This document shows positions 1 to 11,700 of a DNA stretch of 48,352 nucleotides, piece after piece. The stretch lies in contig BLXT01008462.1 in assembly GCA_019648995.1 (NCBI GenBank), positions 182,977-231,328 on the forward strand. The letters are read 5' to 3'. The DNA is from Plakobranchus ocellatus (taxonomy: Eukaryota > Mollusca > Gastropoda > Plakobranchidae). The notes under the pieces are model-generated. The model was not told where the DNA came from. It did no database searches and saw only the letters and a program-made list of their open reading frames with translations. Numbering within the stretch: position 1 is the first letter of the stretch; every line of letters begins with the position of its first letter. Position numbers and translations under genes: made by a program.

Positions 1-699
1 CCCCAAAGACATCCCTTGTAATTATCCTTTGATCTTTTTTCTAATTCTCCTTTTAATCTTTTCTTTCATTTTTAGAATCTCAATTAAGTGTATGCTGGTT
101 CAAATGAATGTGTACAAATGTGACTGTGCTACTGCCATGTCTCTTTTATCAAAAAGTATTTACTCAGTTTGATTTTATTGATTGACAGAATAGTTGTGGC
201 CAAAATAAAATGTGAAAAATATTTGACTTTATATTTTTTACGTGGACAATTTTTTTTGCATGATATTTTTCAAAGTTATTTTTAATATTCTGTGATCTGG
301 TTCATCAGTTTAGAGCTTTAAAAATTTCCTTTATAAAAATAATGCATTTTTGTCAAAATTGATTATGTGATAAAGATCTATATTTAGAAACTTTATTTTA
401 ACTTTTAAGTATTAACTTACTCAGGGAAAATAAGTTTGGGCATTCATGCTTACTTCATTTTAATCAGAGAGATACAAGTTTCAACTGATATTTTCCTCAT
501 TCCGGATACCTGATACTTCTTAACACTATTCCTGCCTTGTGAATGTAACCATTCATTTTTTTTTTTTTTTTGTAACATTATTTATTTAGTTTTTATATTC
601 ACTTTTCTCAAGAATAGAAAAAGTTTTTTTGATATTGATATTTTTATGAAAAATTCTTTACACTTCGCTTTTGCCTTTTATTTTACACTTGAATTGTGC
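1..699. other. AT-rich non-coding sequence
   Basis: No gene is seen. The stretch is AT-rich with T-runs (for example near 558-571). No exon with splice sites and no recognisable protein could be found in any frame. The last few tens of bases grade into the degenerate left edge of the minisatellite that follows. Confidence 0.6.
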
Positions 700-1400
700 A
701 CTTGTATCACAAGGCTTCCTTAACGCTGCATTTGTTGTGTCAAAAGGTTGCCTTACTGTTACATTTGTGTCCAAAGAATTGCATTAGTAGTGCATTTGTA
801 TCACAAGTGCGGCCTTACTGTTACATTTGTATCCAAAGAGTTGCATCAGTACTGCATTTGTATCACAAGGGCGGCCTTACTGTTACATTTGTATCCAAAG
901 AGTTGCATCAGTAATGCATTTGTATCACAAGTGCTGCCTTACTGTTACATTTGTACCACAAGTGTTGTCTTACTGTTACATTTGTGTCACAAGAGTTGCA
1001 TCAGTACTGCATTTGTATCACAAGTGCTGTCTTACTGTTACATTTGTATCCAAAGAGTTGCATCAGTAATGCATTTGTATCACAAGTGCTGCCTTACTGT
1101 TACATTTGTATCACAAGAGTTGCATCATTAGTGCATTTGTACCACAAGTGCTGTCTTACTGTTACATTTGTGTCACAAAAGTTGCATCAGTATTTCATTT
1201 GTATCACAAGTGCTGTCTTACTGTTACATTTGTGTCACAAGAGTTGCATCAGTACTGTATTTGTATCACAAGTACTGCCTTACTGTTATATTTGTATTAC
1301 AAAGGTTGCATTATTTGCTTTTGTATTGAAGAGATTATCTTCATTTGTATCAGAAGGATTGTTAGATGTTCCACTTGTAACATTAGAGTTTAGACGAACT
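690..1400. repeat. Minisatellite of about 62-63 bp dimeric units
   Basis: A head-to-tail array of a roughly 62-63 bp unit made of two related halves of about 31 bp. One half carries TTACTGTTACATTTGTATC, the other TTGCATCAGTACTGCATTTG, and both end in a variant of TATCACAAG(A/T)G. The halves mostly alternate; near 940-1000 two first-type halves are adjacent, as expected from unequal exchange. Units in the centre are nearly identical, while both edges (about 690-740 and 1300-1400) are degenerate. The unit lacks stop codons in the three plus-strand frames, so long overlapping open frames arise that encode Cys/Tyr/His-rich repeats. These are taken as by-products, not genes. Confidence 0.9.
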
Positions 1401-3744
1401 ATTCAGGTCCATTTCTCATCAATTTGATTTTCAGTTATAACTGATAAAAGAAATCCTAAGGGAAAATGGGTCGTTTTTTTTTTTTTTGTTGATATTTATA
1501 TAGAAATTTTCCTCAGGTTACTTGCCCATTTCTGCCAGGTTCAGTCAGTATTGCTGACTTTCTCTGTCACAAATTTTGCAAGTCGCCACAAGTGTTATGT
1601 TCTGCAACAAATACTCTTAATAATACACATCATGTTTTTTATGACTTTTCAATTTATGCAATTGAGCACTCAGGTTTTCAAAAAGTGGCCAAAAAGTATA
1701 AAAACTAACAGGGATGGAGACTTGATACTGGACATAGATGATCTTTTTAATGACAAGTTAAACATTGATTTACAGTTACATAGCTTCCTTGCAGCTTTCT
1801 CTTTTTTTTTTCCCTGTTTTCGTCATCAGTGACAAGCACAAAGTGAACCACAGTTCACACTCAAACTGTCTCGCCCAGACATTGCACATTCTAACCAGAT
1901 CTAGATCTAAAATATAGATGGTGGCTTCAGTAGCTAAATTAGGTCTAAAAAGAGCTGGACTTAACTGCAGACTTCATCTGGCTGTCCCTGTTAAAATTTT
2001 GCAAATTGAAAAACCGAAAATTATAAAAATTGCCAAAAATAAGGCCAAAATTTGAGAATTTTGCAAAGCAATTAGTGGGAAAATTTTCCCTCTTAGGTAC
2101 TTAAGGCTTAATTATTTTCAAGTTTTCCTTGTGTTACTTAGCACAGGATTGCATATCAAGTAGAAAAGTTTGCTGCTTCTAACATTTCTTCTGTTTTTTT
2201 TCTTTTGCTAGGAGGAGAGTTGCTTAGCAGTGGCATAGAGGTGGCCATGTTCTAATATGCAGCAACTAGAAATCTATCCATATTCTACTTTATATGTAGA
2301 GGTTTTTAAATCATGGGTAACGCTAACAATTAAGAAAAAAAAAAATAGTAATTGACACTACTAATACAAAGTAAACTAAAAAGGTTGATTTAATATCAAA
2401 CCAGCCTCTGAAATTTATAAATGAATATTTAAATCCCAATTAAGATTTAAAAGAGCTTGCAAACTTGATATTGGTTTTAATCATATTGCAGAACTACTGA
2501 AGGAAGGATGAGTCTTGCTAAACAAAAGACTGTCCTGAGAAGGCACACTCATCTTCCCCATGCCTTTTGAGAGCAAAATATCAATTTTTATAGTGCGGTA
2601 TGAGACAACCACATGGCAGCAGTGTTAAGCCTACTGTAGGTGATAAAATCAATCAGGTCTGCTATGGGCTACCTCTGCTGCTAGGTTATGTGCTGGGAGC
2701 ACACAATATATTCTTTTTCTTTTAAGAGCCTTTTCAAACAGGTCCCATGCGCAAGACTCGAGTGTGAAAACCATCACGACGTATCTGCTGCCTCTCTTTG
2801 TTCTTTCTACATGCCACAACATATGTAACGATTATAAATGAAAGAAAGGAACTTGACATTTTGAGTTAATTGTTCAACAAACTGATGGTGGTTGGAATTA
2901 ATCATTGAGGGGAGAAAAACATCGGCCAAACTTTTTTTATGGAAAGCAAAATGTGTAGACAAAGACTAGAATACACGTATTTTGTGCACACTTTGGTGAA
3001 ATAAAAATCGTGCTTTCTGCTTAAAGATATAAAAATCGCAGTTGCAAAAGGGTAATTTTAACAGGGACAGATCTGGGTCTAGGCTAGATTAGATTGATTT
3101 TTACTGCTTTTGCTCTTTACTATCTCGATCTGGAGTTTTGGAAAAGCTTTTGAAATCGGTAATTCATATGATATAGAGCTTGATGAAATTAGCTAGCAAA
3201 TCTTTGACCAATGCAGAAGGCAAGGCCTAGCAACATTCATGACTTTAGATTAAATAAAGTGTCCCCAAAGTGCCAAGTTTTACAGGCATGTTAAAAAATG
3301 CAGATGACTAAACATTTTTCATATATTGATATGCACATATGTCTTGAGACCAATCTATATGAAGTTGCAATTTTTAACTTTAAACCATTGATATAGCCAC
3401 AAACTTTATTAAATTAGTTTTTCATGATAAAAGCTGAAAACTGGATTGAGATACTTGTATAGTAAGACAGATTTGACAACCAGTACACAATTGTGTATTT
3501 TCCTGCACAAAAACAAAAAAAAAAAAAAAACAATGCAAATATGCGTCAGGGTGTCAGAATATGAATTTTTTCTCTCCTTGGTATGCGCCTCCAATGTACT
3601 AGAGTCCTTCCAATCATGGGTGACCTATAGATTAATAGATCTATCTCTGTTTCAGCACTACACTCCCAACAGTATGGATTTCTTCTACACGTCTAGATCT
3701 ATAAGTGCATTTTGTTTTTTCGGCTTTGCATTTTTGCAGTTTGT
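1401..3744. other. Non-coding stretch, no gene seen
   Basis: AT-rich sequence without a supported exon. A 93-codon plus-strand frame at 1551-1832 has no recognisable domain, no splice sites around a conserved core and ends in a poly-T-encoded Phe run, so it is not called. An AGATCTAGATCTA word occurs near 1899-1911. Confidence 0.55.
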
Positions 3745-3980
3745 TTTGTGTGTTTTTTCTACTGATGTTGAATAATATTAGATCACCTTGGGTATTTCCT
3801 TTTTTCAAAAGTTCTGTGCCTTGAATAAGCACTTTTGTAAAAAAACAAAGTTGAGTTAATTGCCACACTTTGTGTGTTTTTTCTACTGATGTTGAATAGT
3901 ATTGGATCACCTTGGGCATTTCCTTTTTTGAAAAGTTTCTGTGCGTTGAATAAGCAATTTCGTAAAAAAAAAATTTTTTT
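3745..3980. repeat. Tandem duplication, 2 x about 124 bp
   Basis: Two adjacent copies begin with TTTGTGTGTTTTTTCTACTG at 3745 and 3869. Both run through a GATCACCTTGGG(T/C)ATTTCC segment, a TGAATAAGCA segment and a run of A. Differences are scattered point changes and A-run length, so this is an old local duplication. No coding content is seen. Confidence 0.85.
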
Positions 3981-6900
3981 TTTAAAAAGCCAAAAACTGA
4001 TATGTTCAGGAAGAAAAATAAGCATTTTCATTTGGTGGGATTGGTAAGTCTGGGTAAGATATTGCATTTGTTTTTTTTTGGGTTTGCTTTTTGAAAAAAG
4101 ATGGGAAAAATTTTTTTCTCTTGAAATTTTTACATGCAACATATGACTCAATAGAAGTCTGGAGAGGCCTTAGGACATTGCAAATTTATCTCTTTGTTTT
4201 TTCAATAAAGTAATATTTCTTTCTTACCCAATTCTTGGTCACCGAGTTGTCACATATTCCTGAGTACAACTACAAAGCTTTCATGAACCGTTCTTTTACA
4301 ATTTTCCTCAACCATTATTTTTTTTCAAAACTTGGCAATAAAAAATGTTTTACTTGCTTAGATCTACATACATCATATGTATATCTTGTGCAGTATCTTT
4401 GAGTTTACGATATATGTTCTCTTTTAAGTTAATTGACAAAAGATCAGTTTTGATCTATGTTGATGACATATATCCCAATTGTGCTGTAAATTAGTTAAGA
4501 TAGATGTCTGGTATTCGAGTCATAACTTTTTGTTTTTTTTAATTCGAAATTTTAGACTAGAATTTTTTTTTACCGAATTTGATGGATCTCTAAAATCACA
4601 GTACCGATATCTATGTTTCTGTAATCAGTATTTCATGAACCTTTTTCCCTCATGCTTTTGCTTCAAATATTGCTTTTTTATTTTATTTTTCCTTTTTCTT
4701 ATATGTGAAATAAATAAATATATAAAACTAATATTGAGCAAGTTATTTTTTCTGTAGGAATATTTTTATTTAAATACATTGGGCAAAAAGAAATTCTTTT
4801 GTGCTTTCTTTTTTCACCTTGCTTACAAAGCATCATTAATAGCAAAGCATTTTCCATTCATTCCTCAACTATAAGCCAAAGAATATACTTTATTAGAGTA
4901 GAATTGTTGAGAAAATGTTTTGTTTTTTTTTTGGTGCTCTTTTCATTCTTTTTTTAAACTTTGTTTATTTCACCTTCCACTTTAAATTCATCTTAAATTT
5001 TGTAAATGTCGTGCTAACAATATAATTTTGCAGTTTTATGATTAGGAAATAGTTTTGACTACTTTTGCCTCAAAATACATTAATTTTCTTTTTTTCTTAA
5101 ATTCAATTAACTATAGTTACGGATTTTAAAGCTTTGTAAAATACAGCACACTCCACGTATATTGACATTAATTAATAAAAAAAAATACTCGCACGTATGT
5201 ATTGACATGCTAGCATTTCTTTTAAATATCCATTTTTTTCCGCTCCGCACTTATGACCTCTCAGGATAAATTTTTATGAACCAGCTTTTCCTGTAGATTT
5301 TTTATTACCATGAATTTTTTATTAATGCTTGGCAGGAAAAAAAGTTTGGGTAGGTCTACTGGTATTTTAGGGCTCATAAAATCTATTTCAGAAATTTACA
5401 GTTACAACAGACAATGTGTATAAGAGAGTTCAGGCTAAGAACTGAAACAAGAGAGCTTTTTTTCTCTCTTTGCCTTTGTGCTCTCATTATCCACATTCTA
5501 TCACATCAGTGTAATACTAATATAAATAGTATCTGTCATGTTGATATATTCAGTGCGTTGAATGAAATATGAAGTTATTTCACTAGTTTCCACTTAAATT
5601 GATGCATTAGTGGTATGACGTTTTATTTCTTTATATTTTAGTACATCGAAAAATTGCATTCCATTGCTTAAAAGTTACATACTCGTTTTGAAAGCAGTAG
5701 TCGTAATCATTTAAGTAGATTAGCTACCCTTTCCCCGCAGGAGGTTTCTTCTATCATTCAGCTGTAAGTCGCACAAACACTTGCGCTCTTGGTAAGGCGG
5801 AGAGAGGGCCTTTTTTTTTTTCTGTTATGTGCTTTACATGAGGTTAAGGTTGTAGCATGGATGTAAAGAAAATGGAGGCTACAGGGTGGGTAGGGTTTCG
5901 GAGGAACTTGAGCAAAATGATGAAACGTTGCTGTTTAGGCATCCCCCGTTGCAGACCTAAGTCTAACGTCAAAGATTTTATATTAATTCCCTGGTTAATG
6001 TGGAAATAAAAAGAATGAAGCAAAGAAAAGAAATTAGAGTCCAAGATCACATTGCCTATCATCAACTCATGTGGTTTGTTCAATCAAGAAAAATAAATTA
6101 GGCACAATCTTTTTTTGCAATTTGAATGATTGTAAGGAGATAGAGCGATCACTTTTACTATGTTTTAATTTTAAAGATATATGAATTTCCTAAATACGCG
6201 CTAATAAAGCCTCTAAAGCACCATGCATTAGACTGGATACTACAGTACACCTCAGACTCAAGAATCTAGCTCGATCATTTTTAAGTCCGTTGGATGCAAG
6301 GTTCCTTGGAGCAAAGGTCATAATAATGCTCTAGCCTACAATATTCGCAACTGCACAGTTATTCAGATCTGTACAAAGTCAATTCCCCTCTATCCTCCTT
6401 TTGCCCCTTCTCCCCTTTTTTTGTTATTGCTCAATTCGGACAGTCCAGGTGGTGTGAATCACAAGATAAATGGACTTGTAAAATCGCATTTGCCCAGCAA
6501 GCCTGCATGAAATCTATACATTCATTTAAAAGTACAGGAGGGGGTAGGCCAAGGTGGCCAGAGATGATGAACTGTCTCATTTAGTACCAGACAGGTTGTC
6601 TAGATATGCAGCCATTCTTTACCCTTTCCACCCACCGTCCATGTTTCCGCAGCTTTGGCTCTTTGATCCTGTATCGTGTTCTCCCATGCATCAGCTGTTT
6701 GTCAACTGCCACCCCCTCCTCCCTTCCCCCTCTCTATTCATTATTTTCACCTTGTGTGTCCATGCTTCACTCTACCCTACATTTATAATGTAGCTTACAG
6801 CATGCAGTGCACTTATCAGAGTATAACTTGTCAGCTGACAGTGAACTTTGTGGTTAAATTTCAACTGCATTTATCCACAAACATGTCGGAAAGCATTTTA

Positions 6901-7500
6901 TAGTAGGCTCGCTCACATTTGTGGTTTGTTGAACCCAAGGATAAATCTGAGATTAGTTCGGTAGATACAAAATATTTTAAGAGAGTCAAAGAAGGAAAAG
7001 AACTGGAGATTTTCCCCTGTTTGTGGAATGCAAAGTGTTCTTTGAGTCCGAGTTCATTGGATCTGAGGTGCACTGTACTACATTGAGATATACAACCAGA
7101 TAATCATTTGACATTGTTACTTTAACAGAGTATCCTGATGCACATGACTTAAAATATTCAATTATTATACACAGTAAGCCTACATCAATGGAAATGGCAA
7201 GAAAAAAAATCTCATTAGAAATTTTAAAATGGTTGCTCATGATCAAAGAAAGACTGTTTGTTTAAAACTCAGTGAGAAACTAATAGAGTGGAAACCATCC
7301 AGCTCTCTGAAAAACGACGAATGACCAAGTCTTTTCATATAATCTTTGAATGTTTATACAAGCATTTAACTGTCATAAATTAACAGTTAAAGCTCTAAAT
7401 TCACCAATGAGGTTTTGATCCACAGCATTTGTGATTGCCGTCTTTAAAAGATGAGCATTAAAATATGAATATTTAAAAGGGAGATTTTAAAAAAATAACA
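3981..7500. other. Intergenic AT-rich stretch, no gene seen
   Basis: No exon with plausible splice sites or recognisable protein was found on either strand. A slightly GC-richer, C-rich part at about 6370-6790 yields short open frames in two plus frames, with low-complexity Pro/Ser/Leu composition and no homology that can be recognised. The right edge is probably the end of the CFDP1 transcript, which is read from the other strand. Confidence 0.5.
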
Positions 7501-7535
7501 CCCAAAAAAAAGCATTAAAAAAACAGTATGAGACG

Positions 7536-7541
7536 TTTATT
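7536..7541 (-). terminator. CFDP1: Candidate poly(A) signal of CFDP1 (AATAAA on minus strand)
   Basis: The minus strand reads GTAAATAAACG here, about 1.19 kb downstream of the CFDP1 stop codon. Another AATAAA lies on the same strand near 7807-7812. Which one is used cannot be decided from sequence alone. The assignment is inference from position. Confidence 0.35.
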
Positions 7542-8729
7542 TACACCAAAGTTTGTTAAGCATACAAGCCTCACATGAAAAACTATGCACAGACTAAATA
7601 TACATTACACATTCACTTTTCATAGTTTTTAAGTAAAAAAAAAAAAAAAAAGTGACCTTGCAACAACAACCATAAATCTCATACATGGACTAAAACATTA
7701 AGCTGTGCAATCAAACACCATTCTGAATTCATACTGGCAGTGCCCCGTTACTCTTCTTTTGCAATGATAAGAAATATCATACCTGAAAGGCCAATTCATT
7801 CACAGTTTTATTTTCAACTGCAGCACAATAATCATGAAATAAGGGAGCTAAGACCTTCACAGATTTATAAGAAAAATTTAAAATGACATTTTATACTCTG
7901 TGTCAATCTCCTAACAGCTTCACTATAAATGTTTTTTTAAAAATAATTTTTCTTAGAGTGACCATTATAAACAAAATTTAATCGGCTCTTTTGCAAACAA
8001 ATCAGCATTTTCATTCTCGATTATGTGGCTTTTAATAAAAATGGAATTGTAATTCGGAATATATGGTAAACTATGGTTGTAAAGACAATACTTTCACAAC
8101 ATGGGTGAGAATAGTATTGTGGTATCTTATAGCAAAGCCCTGATTTGGAATTTAGTTAAACTTCGTATGTTCTAGGTGGTGCAATTATTTAGTACATATA
8201 ATATTTAATGCATATTACACTAAGAAACCATACTTTTTGCCACAATCCTTTCACGAGATTAAACAAATCTTTTGTAACAAAAATGAACAGGAGGATGATG
8301 GTGCCGTTTGAAAATTCAAGACTTCCTTGACAGAAATTCTGCTCAACGTGTTATTTCAATTTTCATATTAAGTTATGCCCATTCATGCCACAAATTCATG
8401 ACCCAAACGTGAAAATCAACAGAAAACGAAAAATGAAAAAAAAAACAGCACTAAAATGCTAAACGAATTTCTTATTCATCAAGGAAGTTCAAATTTGGCA
8501 TTGAGATAATGAAATTATTATTACAATTTGCAGAAGTACCAAATAAAAAAAAAAAAAAAAAGAAAACAAAAAACCTCGACCCAAATTGTTTTTCTCCCAA
8601 AAATATTTCCTGTGCTTGGATTTAATTTGCACCCCAAGATTTTGAACTACAAAACGTCATTGCATTGTGCCAGTTAAAAAACTAAAAATAACTTTCGCGT
8701 CAAAATATAACAGCTACATTTTCTCTCCA

Positions 8730-11700
8730 TTATCTTTTGCTGGTGCTGCCAAGACGTAGCTCTCTCTCCAGTTCAAATTGGCGCTGATCTGTTCTGTTTA
8801 AAAAGGCCATGCGCTCTGTGTACCTAGGACAGAAAAGATTTCATTAACATCTAGAAGATTAGAGGCAGTGCATTATGGTCATATTCATATGTGCCCATAA
8901 GATTTCAAGGTGCTATACAGAGAAGTTGCACATGCTAATGTGTCTTATCACCACAAAAATGAAGTATTTTGAAGAGAGTAAAGTCAATGAAATATTTATA
9001 CAGCTGCAACAATTTTCAATCTTTTTTGAGTTCTCTTCACAACTCCAAAAAGAAGCTAGAATCTTGATGTCTGAATACCGATCAAACCCAAACAGTCTAG
9101 AGATCATCTAATACAAGGTTACCGAAAGAGCTGCATGTCACAAACAATTTGCTACACTTGCTAAAATTCCCCAATAACCTTTTCAAAACCTGAGGAACAA
9201 ACTAGCATCTTCACCTGGGCCGTCCTTGGTGTACTAGTAAAGCAGTTGTAATATCTGCTAGGAAATTTCAGTCACCAGCTTAATACATGTATAACACTGA
9301 TCAAACCCAACAAGTCTAAGATCATCCAATACAAGGTTACTGTAAGAGCTGCATGGCGCAAACAATTCCTAAACGTATCTGCTTACACCTTCACCTCTCA
9401 AAGCACATGTTGATGGGATCCACCTAGTCTAAGATCATCCAATACAAGGTTACTGTAAGAGCTGCATGGCGCAAACAATTCCTTTACGTATCTACTTCCA
9501 CTTTCACATTCATCTCTCAAATCACAAGTTGATGGAATCCAATCAGGGCTTCTGGTTTCTAAATTCAAACTCTGGCTTGGTATCACCAAGAACTTAACAT
9601 CAATAAACCGTGCTTGTTTTATAGGATAAAGAAAAGAACTTACCCCTGTTTTCCCTTGTTGTGTATTTTCAAATCCTCCTCAATGCCTTCCTTCTTTTTG
9701 AAAGAATCCCAATCAATTTTGGATTTTTCCTGATAAAAGAGATGAAATAAGCAATATAAGGGAAAATTTGTCTTTATCACTATGAATGCCATCCCAATCT
9801 CTACTTGGATATCACTTCACTGAAACTTGAAAGCAAGAATCTTAATGATTTTTTTTTATTTTTGTTCCTTTTTTAATCCACCCACCTTTTAAAGTTTTAT
9901 ATGGTCGAATAAAGCAGTTCACGAGGGCATTCTAGCCATTAAAGTAGATACATTTTCAGAGATTAAGGGACATAATGGACATTGAAAACATACAAAAGTA
10001 TATTATTGAACAAACCAGTTCATTTTATACTCAGTCTTTCTAAACATGATTGATTCTAACATTTTATTTTTAAAAGATATGGAATTCTACACATGGAAGT
10101 ATCTTTTACCATAACAAATCTGGCCTATAAATGTTATTCTTAAAAAAAATCTTTTCAAAGCATCTACACAAAACAAAATTTCAGTATTTAGAACTTTACA
10201 AAACCAAGTCACCCAACTCTGTATTAACCCCTCAGACGGTACTAAATATTTATTTGACGAAAAATGATCCATGCTACACATGTCTAGACAAAAAAAAATA
10301 AGACACTCACCAAAGTACCCATTTTATTTTTCTTTCCAATTTTACTTAGCACACTAGACAATCCTCCTACAGCTGGCCGCTTCAAGTCTTGCCTGCCACA
10401 CAAAAAAATAGAGCGCATTTTGCAAAAAAAAAAGGAAATTGAATTAAGGGAAAGGAGTCGCACTAAGTTTTATTTCCCATATAATGTCTATTTTTCATCA
10501 ATCTATGGATTTTTCAAAGATATGAAAGCAAAAAATTTAGATATAGAAGCAAAGCAAAACAGACATTTTACAATGCATGAAATAAACAGTTAGGATACCA
10601 ATATTAGTTATAATGATTAGTTATCATATAAATTAAATTCATTCCACAAAAAGAGAAACAAATACAGTGTGAGATTTCAAAAACTTGACCACTGAAAAAA
10701 ATGGTTGCTCGAAATTCAAACTAAATGGAATCAACTGTGCAGTTTCATTTTGTTTTGCTCCTTTGCTGAAGTCAAAAAATATTTCTCAATGATATTTTTT
10801 CAATTCCTTGCTCATCAGTTGCCATAAATTTATACATGTACATGAAAAAGAAGTTTATTTCCATAAAATATTGGAAAAAATTAGACACAAGAGGAAAGAA
10901 TATGCAAATTAAGTTTCATCAAGCCTGTACCAGATCAAGAAAAGTATTTCTCCAGTCAAGTCTGCATTACTCATAACTAATTTGAAGCCCAGCTAGCCAT
11001 TCAGTATCTTGAAAAAAATTTGGCGACATGAAACATTTGCTTTATTTTGTGTTTAAGAGGTCAATTAAGATACTTCTACCATTACAGAAAGTCAAACATG
11101 ATCTGGTGAATACATCCCTTTATTGTTTAAATTTCATGATTTTCACTGCGCATTTTTTTTCTTCTTACTTCTGCACATAGTTAAAAAAAAAATATTATAA
11201 TTATTAAATCAAATGTTAAGTTTGGTTTCCTTGTTAATTCCCCACCAGCTCTTTTCCTCCTTCACTCCCGCTTCTTACTAAATTTGTTGTATTGACAAGT
11301 TTAATCTTTAAAAAAAGTTGTAAAAATTATAAAATAGACCGCGGACAATTAGATAGACAAATACAAATTCTTGGTTATTGGCTAATCATATAATGAGGTC
11401 CATTTCCTTCAAAATATGCTCAAACAAAACGTGAATCATCAATACATGCGGTATTAAAAATAGTAAATAAAATTATGTTGGACTCTCAATAAAGTTTGAG
11501 ATATTAAATTCACTTCACATCAAATTTCAGATTAGGAAAGCTTAACAGGTTTTTAATCAGTTTATTTTGGCCTAAAACGTACTAGGTTTTAAATAAAATT
11601 ATGTAGGACCCTCAATAAAGTTTGAGATATTAAATCACGTCATATCAAATTTCAGATTAAGAAAGCATCCTCCTGATATGGGCATATAACTAGTATGAAT

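Noticed and set aside
690-1400. CRISPR-like array
   Set aside because: Animal DNA; the repeats are directly adjacent variants of one unit without unique spacers.
696-1427. Overlapping Cys/Tyr-rich open frames of 72-158 codons
   Set aside because: They come from a tandem repeat whose unit lacks stops in all plus-strand frames; no single frame is favoured and there is no splice or start signal.
6554-6793. 79-codon plus-strand frame
   Set aside because: Two plus frames overlap in the same C-rich sequence; composition is low complexity and no family is recognised.
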